Source of the DNA: Crocinitomicaceae bacterium
GTDB taxonomy: Bacteria > Bacteroidota > Bacteroidia > Flavobacteriales_D > Parvicellaceae
Length of the DNA: 7,053 nt
Assembly: GCA_002727735.1 (NCBI GenBank)
Contig: PBXW01000140.1
Span: 1-7,053 of the forward strand
Direction of reading: 5' to 3'
Positions 1 to 6,441 of the stretch are shown one piece after another. The translations under genes were made by a program, and so were the position numbers. The notes under the pieces were generated by a model, which saw only the letters and a list, made by a program, of their open reading frames with translations, did no database searches and was not told where the DNA came from. Every line of letters starts with the position of its first letter. The first letter of the stretch is position 1.

Positions 1-35
1 AAAAAATCGTTCAAAACTTAATTTTTTCCATTGGA

Positions 36-806
36 TCAATTGTATCTTTCTGAGAACTCTGTTTCAAGTTTATCTAAATCTTCACCACCCGCCATTAGAG
101 GTCTGAGATTATTTATATCAATTTCATCTCTCGATCCCTCAGCTAAAACTTTTCCTCTATTAAGAAAAGCAAACCGATCTCCCAAAAGTTTAGCATGCAT
201 ATCGTTATGAGTTATGAATATGATCGCTATGTCTCCTAAATCTTTAACTTTTTTTATAGTTCTTAAAACTTCTAACTGCTGCTTTTGTCCGAGGGCTGAA
301 GTGGGCTCATCAAGAATGAGTACATTGGCACCAAAATAAATAGCTCTAGCTATCGCAAGTGTCTGTCTTTGTCCACCAGACATTGTGCCTATAGGTTGTG
401 TTGGGTCCGCAACATCAATACCCAGTTTAGCCATTTCCTTTCGTGTAATATCATTCATTAGAGACATATCTAAAAAAATACCTTTTGTAATTTCTCTGCC
501 TAGAAAAAAATTTCTAGTTACACTCATTAAAGATTGCAAGGCCAAGTCTTGATAGACGGTACCAATTCCAGCAGTAACAGCTTGTCTAGGTGACTTAAAA
601 TTTACCACCTTGCCATTCAATAGTATTTCACCCTCACTAGGTATATGGACTCCGGATAATAGTTTTATAAGTGTTGACTTTCCAGCACCATTGTCTCCTA
701 AAAGAGCCGTTATTTCACCCTTGAAAACTTTAAAAGAAATGTCCTTTAGAGCTATTATGTTTCCAAAAAATTTTGATACACCTTTAAACTCAATTGATGG
801 GGTCAT
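36..806 (-). CDS. Sugar ABC transporter ATP-binding protein (FrcA-type, single domain)
   Basis: This 256-residue cytoplasmic ATPase powers a sugar/polyol importer. All ABC motifs are intact: Walker A GDNGAGKST at residues 37-45, Q-loop Gln86 (VYQD), signature SGGQR at 143-147, Walker B LILDE at 163-167, D-loop SALG at 170-173 and H-loop His200. It holds one nucleotide-binding domain, as in FrcA of the fructose importer, not the two fused domains (about 500 residues) of RbsA, MglA or XylG, so it presumably works as a homodimer. The start is ATG at 806. An AAAGGA ribosome-binding site at 817-822 lies within the last two permease codons, and the intergenic gap is 7 bp, which suggests translational coupling. 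It is the last gene of the binding protein-permease-ATPase operon. I see no hairpin terminator in the 35 bp that remain downstream. Family assignment is firm; the substrate cannot be read from the ATPase. Confidence 0.95.
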   Translation of the reverse strand: MTPSIEFKGVSKFFGNIIALKDISFKVFKGEITALLGDNGAGKSTLIKLLSGVHIPSEGEILLNGKVVNFKSPRQAVTAGIGTVYQDLALQSLMSVTRNFFLGREITKGIFLDMSLMNDITRKEMAKLGIDVADPTQPIGTMSGGQRQTLAIARAIYFGANVLILDEPTSALGQKQQLEVLRTIKKVKDLGDIAIIFITHNDMHAKLLGDRFAFLNRGKVLAEGSRDEIDINNLRPLMAGGEDLDKLETEFSERYN

Positions 807-813
807 ATATCCA

Positions 814-1872
814 TTATCCTTTCACTATCCTATCTCTTAAAAATTGGTTTAAGAGAGCAGATCCCAATATAAGCATCCCTAACATTACTCTAAAAAGATT
901 ATTATCGATGAAAGGTACAAAATTTATTCCTCTGCTCGCAATTGCAAAAATTAATGCCCCAAGAACAGCTCCAACTACAGAACCGTATCCCCCAGTTAAA
1001 GCACAACCGCCAATAACAGCTGCTGCAATTGCATGTAACTCCCTAAAATCTCCAGCTTTTGGATCTGATGCACCAGAGGTCATAACTGTTAAAATACCTA
1101 ACAAGCAAGCCAGAGAAGTTGATATCATAAAAAGACTAATTTTTACCCTTGCCACTGGAACTCCTACAGCTCTTGCGGCCACAGGATCTCCTCCAGATGC
1201 ATATATCCAATTTCCATATGGCGTTCGGGTGGTGATGAAAGCAACTAAAAAAACAAGAATAATAAAATAATAAACTTCAGCATCAAAAGGCACTCCAAAA
1301 GCCCTATCGAATGCAAAAATGTTATCAATCAGTGTAGGGTCCTCTCCACCTCCTGGGGGAGGTTTAAGATTTGCCTTAACAGATAATCTAGATTGATTGA
1401 AAAAAGTCTGACTAAGAAATACTGCAAACCCTCTACTAGCGAACCAAAAAGCTAGAGTTACAATGAAACTAGGAAGTCCAGTTCTGACAACAATTATTCC
1501 AATAATAAATCCTAAAAAGGCGAGTTCCAAAAAGGTTAATATAATCGCCAACTCTACTGGCACTCCAAATAAAAGAAAAATAGCAAAACTATGTCCAGCC
1601 AAAGCGATATTAGCTCCCATACTAAGATCAAATTCTCCTGCTATCATTAGAAGAGAGGCTCCAATAGCTAAAATGCCAACAAATGCTGCAAGTTCTACCC
1701 ATGCCTGGATACCTATTGGATTTAACCACATAGCTCCAAATGTACCGCTTATCGAGGTAAGTGTCATAAAAGTGATAACGATTATTATTAGTCCAAAAAC
1801 AGATCCCAGCTCAGGTCTAGATATAGATCTTCTGATTAATCCAATTTCTCGTATGCGTTCATCAGTTGCCAT
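814..1872 (-). CDS. Sugar ABC transporter permease (FrcC/RbsC-type, BPD_transp_2 family)
   Basis: This 352-residue inner-membrane permease forms the import channel, probably as a homodimer because only one permease gene is present. Hydrophobic segments run through the protein from about residue 23. Family signatures are GEFDLSMG at 79-86, GLPSFIVTLA at 132-141, the cytoplasmic coupling region TPYGNWIYASGGDPVAARAV at 217-236, and the Gly-rich membrane stretch AVIGGCALTGGYGSVVGAVL at 285-304. A roughly 40-residue soluble loop with PPPGGGEDP (171-179) lies between the middle membrane segments and should face the periplasm. The length is normal for the family. The start is ATG at 1872, preceded by AGGTGG with a short 4-nt spacer. 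It sits between the binding-protein gene (73 bp upstream, containing a strong hairpin) and the ATPase gene. The transported sugar is not determined by this sequence. Confidence 0.94.
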   Translation of the reverse strand: MATDERIREIGLIRRSISRPELGSVFGLIIIVITFMTLTSISGTFGAMWLNPIGIQAWVELAAFVGILAIGASLLMIAGEFDLSMGANIALAGHSFAIFLLFGVPVELAIILTFLELAFLGFIIGIIVVRTGLPSFIVTLAFWFASRGFAVFLSQTFFNQSRLSVKANLKPPPGGGEDPTLIDNIFAFDRAFGVPFDAEVYYFIILVFLVAFITTRTPYGNWIYASGGDPVAARAVGVPVARVKISLFMISTSLACLLGILTVMTSGASDPKAGDFRELHAIAAAVIGGCALTGGYGSVVGAVLGALIFAIASRGINFVPFIDNNLFRVMLGMLILGSALLNQFLRDRIVKG

Positions 1873-1876
1873 TTGT

Positions 1877-1882
1877 CCACCT
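1877..1882 (-). promoter_or_regulatory. Ribosome-binding site of the permease gene, next to a hairpin
   Basis: On the minus strand this reads AGGTGG, 4 nt before the permease ATG. It begins only 5 nt after the foot of the 14-bp hairpin at 1888-1920. It therefore supports the ATG at 1872 and may be affected by folding of that hairpin. Confidence 0.6.
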
Positions 1883-1887
1883 AAGAT

Positions 1888-1920
1888 GAATCTGGCAAAT
1901 CAAAAGGATTTGCCAGATTC
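1888..1920 (-). repeat. Perfect 14-bp inverted repeat between binding-protein and permease genes
   Basis: The arms GAATCTGGCAAATC (1888-1901) and GATTTGCCAGATTC (1907-1920) are exact reverse complements around a 5-nt loop (CTTTT in the mRNA). It lies 25 nt after the binding-protein stop and 15 nt before the permease start. No T-run follows it on the minus strand, so it does not look like an ordinary intrinsic terminator. In ABC importer operons a stem-loop at this point commonly protects the 3' end of the binding-protein message, allowing more binding protein than permease. That role is inferred here. Confidence 0.85.
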
Positions 1921-1945
1921 TATACTAAAGGAAAAAGATTATTGC

Positions 1946-2872
1946 TTATCTTTCTTTCCCAGCTAGTTTCTTTACTAATTCAACATTGCCCTTAGTAACA
2001 AAACCTGGGCCTGAGTTAATTGAATTACCTGGAAGAGTACCATTTCTGTGATTTAGGTGAAGTACCACAACTGGCACATAACCTTGAAGAAATTGTTGCT
2101 GGTCTATAGCATAGTTAACTGTTCCGTCAATTATGCCATCAACAATTGCTGGTCCAAGGTCAAAACAACCTAACACAACTTTCCCAGCTTTACCCATTTC
2201 TTTTAGAGCGGCTATAGTTGGGTCACAACCTGTTGGACCAACTGCCATTATGGCACCTGTGTTTGGATTAGATGTCATATGTGCAATGACAGTATTTTTA
2301 ATATCATCAAAATCAGTTGAAACCTCAACCATATTGAGCTTCTCACCCATGCCATCAGCAAATCCCTGACACCTGTCCTTCAGCGCAGTATTCATTGGCT
2401 CATGGTTAAAGCAAACCGAGTTCTTTCCACCTAAACCTTTGCTTTTTTCACCACCACCTAGACCAGCTTCATATTCGGGTTGCCCAACATGCATTACAGC
2501 ACCTAAACTTTTTGAAACGCCAGCACCAGAATTCATAGATATGACTGGAATCCCAGCTGCAACAGCTGCTTTAATTGGTCCACCCAAAATGTCAGGTGCT
2601 GGTATTGATACAACTATACCATCTGGCTTTTGTGCAATAGCAGCTTCAATTAAAGATGCCATTTCGTTTAAATCTCCGGTTGGTGGATTTCTATATTGAA
2701 CATCTGCGCCAGTGTCTTTTTTAGCAGCTTCAACGCCATTTCTTACAACACCCCAAAAAGCATCTGTGTCAGAGCCATGAGTTACAACGATAATATTAGC
2801 TTTATGATCTCCAGCAAAAGAAAAACTGGTAGATAACAAAAAAGCTATTAACGTAGTTAGTATTTTTTTCAT
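1946..2872 (-). CDS. Sugar ABC transporter substrate-binding protein (periplasmic, Peripla_BP_4 type)
   Basis: This 308-residue secreted protein binds the sugar or polyol and delivers it to the permease. It starts with a signal peptide: MKK, a hydrophobic stretch to about residue 16, then SFSFA with likely cleavage after Ala20. No lipobox cysteine is present. The mature part has the two-lobe ribose-binding-protein pattern: first strand IIVVTHGSDTDAFW at 27-40, KPDGIVVSIP at 82-91, AAGIPVISMNSG at 105-116, GAIMAVGPTGCDPTIAAL at 206-223 with LGCFDLG at 234-240, and AIDQQQFLQGYVPV at 255-268. Phe39/Trp40, Asn114 and Asp238 sit where sugar contacts are usually found in this fold. Cys154 and Cys168 could form a disulfide in the periplasm. 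The start ATG at 2872 has a strong GGAGG (2880-2884) at 7 nt. It is the first gene of the importer operon. The fold and role are clear; a cyclitol or sugar ligand is inferred from neighbours. Confidence 0.94.
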   Translation of the reverse strand: MKKILTTLIAFLLSTSFSFAGDHKANIIVVTHGSDTDAFWGVVRNGVEAAKKDTGADVQYRNPPTGDLNEMASLIEAAIAQKPDGIVVSIPAPDILGGPIKAAVAAGIPVISMNSGAGVSKSLGAVMHVGQPEYEAGLGGGEKSKGLGGKNSVCFNHEPMNTALKDRCQGFADGMGEKLNMVEVSTDFDDIKNTVIAHMTSNPNTGAIMAVGPTGCDPTIAALKEMGKAGKVVLGCFDLGPAIVDGIIDGTVNYAIDQQQFLQGYVPVVVLHLNHRNGTLPGNSINSGPGFVTKGNVELVKKLAGKER

Positions 2873-2911
2873 AAATTTTCCTCCACATTAAAATTATTTA
2901 GTAATATTAAC

Positions 2912-2940
2912 ATAGTAGAATCAGTCTCTTTCAAAGTAAA
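2912..2940 (-). promoter_or_regulatory. Candidate sigma-70 promoter of the importer operon
   Basis: On the minus strand TTTACT (2940-2935) and TACTAT (2917-2912) are separated by exactly 17 nt. Each matches the consensus at 4 of 6 positions. Transcription would start near 2905, leaving a leader of about 30 nt containing the GGAGG site. The region is AT-rich, so chance matches are likely. An imperfect palindrome TTTATTGCGTAAA (2945-2957) lies directly upstream of the -35 box. Confidence 0.35.
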
Positions 2941-2971
2941 ATAATTTATTGCGTAAAGAAGATATTAAAAG

Positions 2972-2983
2972 TTATCTTGATAA
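2972..2983. promoter_or_regulatory. Possible operator in the divergent intergenic region
   Basis: TTATC and GATAA form an exact inverted repeat around a central TT. It lies about midway between the candidate importer promoter and the candidate promoter of the plus-strand oxidoreductase gene, where a shared regulator could act on both. The arms are short and the surroundings AT-rich, so this is only a candidate. No regulator gene lies in the window. Confidence 0.25.
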
Positions 2984-3020
2984 TATACATATAAAAATTA
3001 GATAAAATTAGAATGACAAC

Positions 3021-3048
3021 TTGCTACTTCCTTAGTTTTTTATAAAAT
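3021..3048 (+). promoter_or_regulatory. Candidate sigma-70 promoter of the plus-strand oxidoreductase gene
   Basis: TTGCTA (3021-3026) and TAAAAT (3043-3048) are separated by 16 nt and match the -35 and -10 consensus at 4 and 5 of 6 positions. A start near 3055 would give a leader of about 30 nt with the AGGAG site at 3075-3079. The call rests on position and weak consensus matches only. Confidence 0.35.
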
Positions 3049-3085
3049 TTGTATTAATAGTACTCATTTTGTTTAGGAGATATTT

Positions 3086-4210
3086 ATGAAAGATATTGGG
3101 GTAGGAGTTATTGGTACAGGGTTTATGGGTAAAGCTCACTCAGTTGCCTATAGTGGTTCCGCTTCAGTTTTTGGTACAGGGTTAAGACCAAAACTGGAGA
3201 TAGTTTGTGATTTAAGCCCCAAGAGAGCTAGTCAAAGAGCAACAGACCTTGGATTTTCAAGGTATACTAGCAAATGGCTAGAGGTAGTAAACGACCCAAA
3301 AGTAGATCTAGTTTCTGTTTGTACACCAAATGATACCCACGCTGAAATTGCAATTTCAGCTTTAAAGTTAGGAAAAAGTGTTTGGTGTGAGAAACCTATG
3401 TCAAGTAGCCTGCTAGATAGTAAGAAAATGCTTTCGGCGTCAAAAAAAAGTAGAGGCAAAACCATAATTGGTTACAATTACACAAAAAATCCATCAGTAT
3501 TACATGCAAGAGAGTTAATAGAAAGTGGTACAATCGGTGACATCGTGGGTTTTTTTTGTCGTTACGATGTCGATAATGAGGCGGATAAAAAAAGACCGTG
3601 GTCTTGGCGTATGTCACGAGATGCCTCTGGTACAGGGGCAAATGGGGATATATTAAGTCATGTTATCAGCGTAGCGCACTTTTTAGTTGGATCAACTATC
3701 TCAAAAGTTGTAGGAGATATAAACATTGTTCATCCCAAAAGGAAAGATCCAGCTAATAAAAAAGAAACTAAGATTGTAGATAACGACGATATGATCGCAG
3801 CTCTTATTCATTTTAAAAATGGAGTCCATGGGCATATAGGCGCCAGTAGAGTTACTTGGGGTAAAAAATGTGGGCTTACATGGGAAGTACACGGAACACT
3901 TGGTACAATAACCTTCGATCAGGAAAGACTAAACGAGATCAAATTATTTACACGACAAAAAAAGAAAAGTACAGACGGGTTCAGAACTATTTTAACAGGT
4001 CCTGATCATCCATTTTACAAATCATTTCTACCTAATGGAGGTCACAGTTTAGGATTTATGGATGTAAAAATGTGTGAATTACAGATGCTTTTGTTCGCAA
4101 TAGAGCACGATACAGAGACTTGGCCCAATTTTGAATCTGGATATGATATAGAAAAAGTAATGAACGCTGTAGATAGATCAGCGCTAAGTGGAAAGTGGAT
4201 AAAAATCTAG
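3086..4210 (+). CDS. Gfo/Idh/MocA family NAD(P)-dependent oxidoreductase, substrate unknown
   Basis: This 374-residue cytoplasmic dehydrogenase probably oxidises or reduces a hydroxyl group of a sugar or cyclitol. The N-terminal Rossmann domain has GTGFMGKAH at residues 10-18 (Gly10, Gly12 and Gly15 bind the dinucleotide) and a likely ribose-binding Asp42. CTPNDTH (79-85) leads to the family motif EKP at 102-104, whose Lys103 is the expected catalytic lysine. GYNYTKNP lies at 129-136. The C-terminal domain carries GDILSHVISVAH (187-198), placing Asp188 and His192 at the usual active-site positions. The end, with GHSLGFMD (327-334) and YDIEKVMNAVDRSALSGKW, is typical of longer members of the superfamily. 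The start ATG at 3086 has AGGAG 6 nt upstream. The gene diverges from the importer operon, which suggests it acts on the imported compound. It is clearly different from the inositol-dehydrogenase-like neighbour. Confidence 0.93.
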   Translation: MKDIGVGVIGTGFMGKAHSVAYSGSASVFGTGLRPKLEIVCDLSPKRASQRATDLGFSRYTSKWLEVVNDPKVDLVSVCTPNDTHAEIAISALKLGKSVWCEKPMSSSLLDSKKMLSASKKSRGKTIIGYNYTKNPSVLHARELIESGTIGDIVGFFCRYDVDNEADKKRPWSWRMSRDASGTGANGDILSHVISVAHFLVGSTISKVVGDINIVHPKRKDPANKKETKIVDNDDMIAALIHFKNGVHGHIGASRVTWGKKCGLTWEVHGTLGTITFDQERLNEIKLFTRQKKKSTDGFRTILTGPDHPFYKSFLPNGGHSLGFMDVKMCELQMLLFAIEHDTETWPNFESGYDIEKVMNAVDRSALSGKWIKI

Positions 4211-4219
4211 TTACAATTA

Positions 4220-5215
4220 TTAACTTAAATAAATAGTCCTACCTGTTCTGGCAGATTTAAGGGCATTTTCGGCTAAGTACAGTGCATAATAACCATCTTG
4301 AACATCAGGTTTAGGCATTGACTTTTTTTTTATGCATTCAATAAAATAGTCTATTTGATTCTTGTACGCATCTGCATATCGCGTCATAAAAAAAGTATGT
4401 AACCTTTCCTTGGTTGCTCCTGACTCGTTTGCAAGTTCAATCTCTGTAAGAGGTGGGTTGTTAACTTTCAAGATTCCTTTTGATCCATGAACCTCAACTC
4501 TTTGATCATAACCATAAGTCGTCCGTCGCGAGTTAATTATTGAAATTTGCTTTCCTGAAACAGTTTTCATTAAAATATTGGCAGTGTCGTAATCACCTGC
4601 TTGTTCTATTTTTTTACTTACTAAATTTGACCCTAAAGCGCTGATAGAATGTATTTTCTCACCTACTAAGAATACAGCCATATCGAAATCGTGAATTGCC
4701 ATATCTTTAAAAATGCCACCGGATTGTGTTATATATTCAATAGTTGGGGGTGATGGATCTCTTGATGTTATGATAATTTGCTCAATAATTCCAATTTCTT
4801 TTTGGATTAAATGTAATTTTAATTTAGCGAAATGTGGATCAAATCTCCTATTAAAACCCACCATTACTTGAGATTTGGTATCTCTTACCAATTGAACAAT
4901 ATTTTCAACTTTTTTTAGATTTAAATCTAGCGGTTTTTCACAAAACACAGCTTTTTTGGTATGAAGAAATTTTTTAATTAGATCAACATGTGTTTCGGTA
5001 GGAGTGCAGATAAGAAGTCCTTTAATTTGATCATCACTAGCAATATCATCAATAGACATTACTTGACATAAATATTTTTTTTTAAGGTTGTTAATTTCGT
5101 TATTCTTTGGGTCATTAATAGAAACAAGCTCAGAATTTGGATTGGTAATTATTGTATCGGCATGTAACCTTCCGATTCTACCAAGTCCCAAAATTGCAAA
5201 TTTTATTCTTTTCAT
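4220..5215 (-). CDS. iolG: Inositol 2-dehydrogenase-like oxidoreductase (IolG type)
   Basis: This 331-residue Gfo/Idh/MocA enzyme resembles myo-inositol 2-dehydrogenase, which oxidises myo-inositol to scyllo-inosose with NAD in the cytoplasm. Visible motifs are the Rossmann GLGRIGRLH (10-18), CTPTETH (70-76), FCEKPLDL (91-98) with catalytic Lys94, GFNRRFDP (120-127), TSRDPSPP (150-157), SGGIFKDMAIHDFDMA (165-180) with Asp171 and His175, and the late YGYDQRVEVHGSKG region. Lys94, Asp171 and His175 correspond to the Lys-Asp-His set described for Bacillus IolG. I chose ATG at 5215 because it yields the family's usual N-terminus (MKRIKFAILGLGRIG). A TTG at 5254 would add 13 residues with no family counterpart and overlap the oxygenase gene by 23 bp. 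No clear Shine-Dalgarno is seen. The oxygenase stop is 16 nt upstream, so coupled translation is likely. A related cyclitol or sugar substrate is possible. Confidence 0.88.
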   Translation of the reverse strand: MKRIKFAILGLGRIGRLHADTIITNPNSELVSINDPKNNEINNLKKKYLCQVMSIDDIASDDQIKGLLICTPTETHVDLIKKFLHTKKAVFCEKPLDLNLKKVENIVQLVRDTKSQVMVGFNRRFDPHFAKLKLHLIQKEIGIIEQIIITSRDPSPPTIEYITQSGGIFKDMAIHDFDMAVFLVGEKIHSISALGSNLVSKKIEQAGDYDTANILMKTVSGKQISIINSRRTTYGYDQRVEVHGSKGILKVNNPPLTEIELANESGATKERLHTFFMTRYADAYKNQIDYFIECIKKKSMPKPDVQDGYYALYLAENALKSARTGRTIYLS

Positions 5216-5231
5216 ATAATCAAAATACTTT

Positions 5232-6416
5232 TCACGAAAATTGTCTAATATCAAGTAATTTTAACTCTTCCAATACCAAAGTTGGTTCCTTCTTGGCCTT
5301 TAATGACTCAATTATTATCATAGCTTGGTTTTTAGGTGCCTTTCCTTCTACCGGTGGATTTAGGTCTAAATTGGTTGGAAATGAATAACCTTCCGAACTT
5401 GCACCAACAACATTTTCAATTAAACGGAAAGGCATTTTGTTTTTCAACACTAATTCTAACAGGTGAGGATAAAGTTTCTCAGTCATTTTTTTCCTATTAA
5501 CTGTTTCCATAGCTCTGCCAAATGCTGAAGATATTTGCAGTAGGTTAACCATTCTCTTTACAGATCTGGTTCTATTATTTCCTGCTCCATGCATCACAGC
5601 AGGATTAAAAAAAATAGCATCCCCCTTATTCATTTCAATCTGAATAGAATTTTCATTAAAGTATTTTTGAAATTTCTCTTTGGTGAAATCAATATAGCCA
5701 TTTTTATATTGTTGGGAGTATGGTAGAAAGAGAGTTGGACCACTATCAATAGTTATGTCGCAGTGCGCAATTGCGCCCTGAAGTGTTAGGAATTGAGAAA
5801 TTGTATGTACATGTGGAGGAAAATTAGCAGATTGTTCTGTTGACATAAACCCTAAGTGGTAATCTCTGTGAGGTTTTTGAGCTTCACCACCGGGGTTCAC
5901 ACTATTTACTTGTGCGGTAATTTGATAATTGGGGCCAAGCCAAGATTGTGCAGCTAAAGCTATGATCTCTGAACAGTAGTAATCTATAAAGTTTTGTGGG
6001 TCTTCCATACAGTGCTTTTGAAGAGAATTCCATATTCTATCATTAGCTCCTGGTTTAGCAAAATGATCACCTGAATTTCCATTTATTTTTTCAGATTTTA
6101 TTATCGCTTCAAATATTTTTGATGCAGTTTCAATCACGGAAGAACTTTTAATAGCATTTGTAATAGCTATTATTCCTGCACCACTTTTGAAAACATTAGA
6201 CCATTCAGTTAGTAATTTTTGTTTTTTTTCGGATGAATTTGCATAATCTCTAATTAGCTGACCAGAATAAATTGGAATATTTTTTTTTATTTCTAAAGCA
6301 GCGGGTACATCATCTTGATTTGTTTTTCTCTTTAGTAGTTTTTCAAATGTTTTAAAATCCTCATGCCGTTCATTGAAAGGATTTTTTTTTTCTAAATTGG
6401 TTTTACCATCTTTCAT
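5232..6416 (-). CDS. Phytanoyl-CoA dioxygenase (PhyH) family Fe(II)/2-oxoglutarate oxygenase
   Basis: This 394-residue protein is a probable cytoplasmic non-haem iron oxygenase coupling 2-oxoglutarate decarboxylation to hydroxylation (or demethylation) of an unknown small molecule. The iron-binding facial triad is visible: His183 and Asp185 in NPGGEAQKPHRDYHLGF (174-190) and His276 in NPAVMHGAGNNRTRSVKR (271-288). Arg284 or Arg288 is a candidate for binding the 2-oxoglutarate carboxylate. DSGPTLFLPYS (224-234) and KGDAIFFNPAVMHGAG (264-279) are the expected strands of the double-stranded beta-helix. The core is preceded by a Lys-rich N-terminal stretch of about 70 residues with no recognisable domain or signal peptide, and followed by a C-terminal extension of about 100 residues. 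The total is longer than human phytanoyl-CoA hydroxylase and most bacterial PhyH proteins I know of. The start ATG at 6416 has GGAG (6425-6428) at 8 nt. It precedes the inositol-dehydrogenase-like gene in a tight two-gene operon. The substrate is unknown. Confidence 0.87.
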   Translation of the reverse strand: MKDGKTNLEKKNPFNERHEDFKTFEKLLKRKTNQDDVPAALEIKKNIPIYSGQLIRDYANSSEKKQKLLTEWSNVFKSGAGIIAITNAIKSSSVIETASKIFEAIIKSEKINGNSGDHFAKPGANDRIWNSLQKHCMEDPQNFIDYYCSEIIALAAQSWLGPNYQITAQVNSVNPGGEAQKPHRDYHLGFMSTEQSANFPPHVHTISQFLTLQGAIAHCDITIDSGPTLFLPYSQQYKNGYIDFTKEKFQKYFNENSIQIEMNKGDAIFFNPAVMHGAGNNRTRSVKRMVNLLQISSAFGRAMETVNRKKMTEKLYPHLLELVLKNKMPFRLIENVVGASSEGYSFPTNLDLNPPVEGKAPKNQAMIIIESLKAKKEPTLVLEELKLLDIRQFS

Positions 6417-6441
6417 GGATTAATCTCCAAGTATTAAATTT

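Noticed and set aside
1..35. Start of another minus-strand gene downstream of the ATPase gene
   Set aside because: The ATG at 31 meets a stop after six codons, and the only other possible start is a TTG at the window edge with no supporting signal.
1888..1920. The hairpin as an intrinsic transcription terminator after the binding-protein gene
   Set aside because: The minus strand after the stem reads TCATCTTAGG, with no T-run, and the permease and ATPase genes clearly belong to the same operon.
794..1966. Long plus-strand open frames at 794-1270 and 1463-1966
   Set aside because: They are antisense to the permease gene, contain no recognisable domain, and their composition is that of a reverse-complement reading of a real gene.
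2133..2699. Plus-strand open frames opposite the binding-protein gene
   Set aside because: Rich in Pro, Ser and Cys without family pattern; explained entirely by the well-supported gene on the other strand.
3232..3892. Minus-strand open frames opposite the plus-strand dehydrogenase gene
   Set aside because: No domain, no ribosome-binding site, and a complete motif-bearing gene occupies the other strand.
5213..5254. TTG at 5254 as the start of the IolG-like gene
   Set aside because: It adds 13 residues lacking any counterpart in the family and overlaps the oxygenase gene by 23 bp. ATG at 5215 gives the normal Rossmann N-terminus.
5232..6416. Frameshift or pseudogene in the oxygenase gene because of its long T/A runs
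   Set aside because: The frame is open throughout and the complete iron-binding triad and beta-helix motifs lie in order in a single frame.
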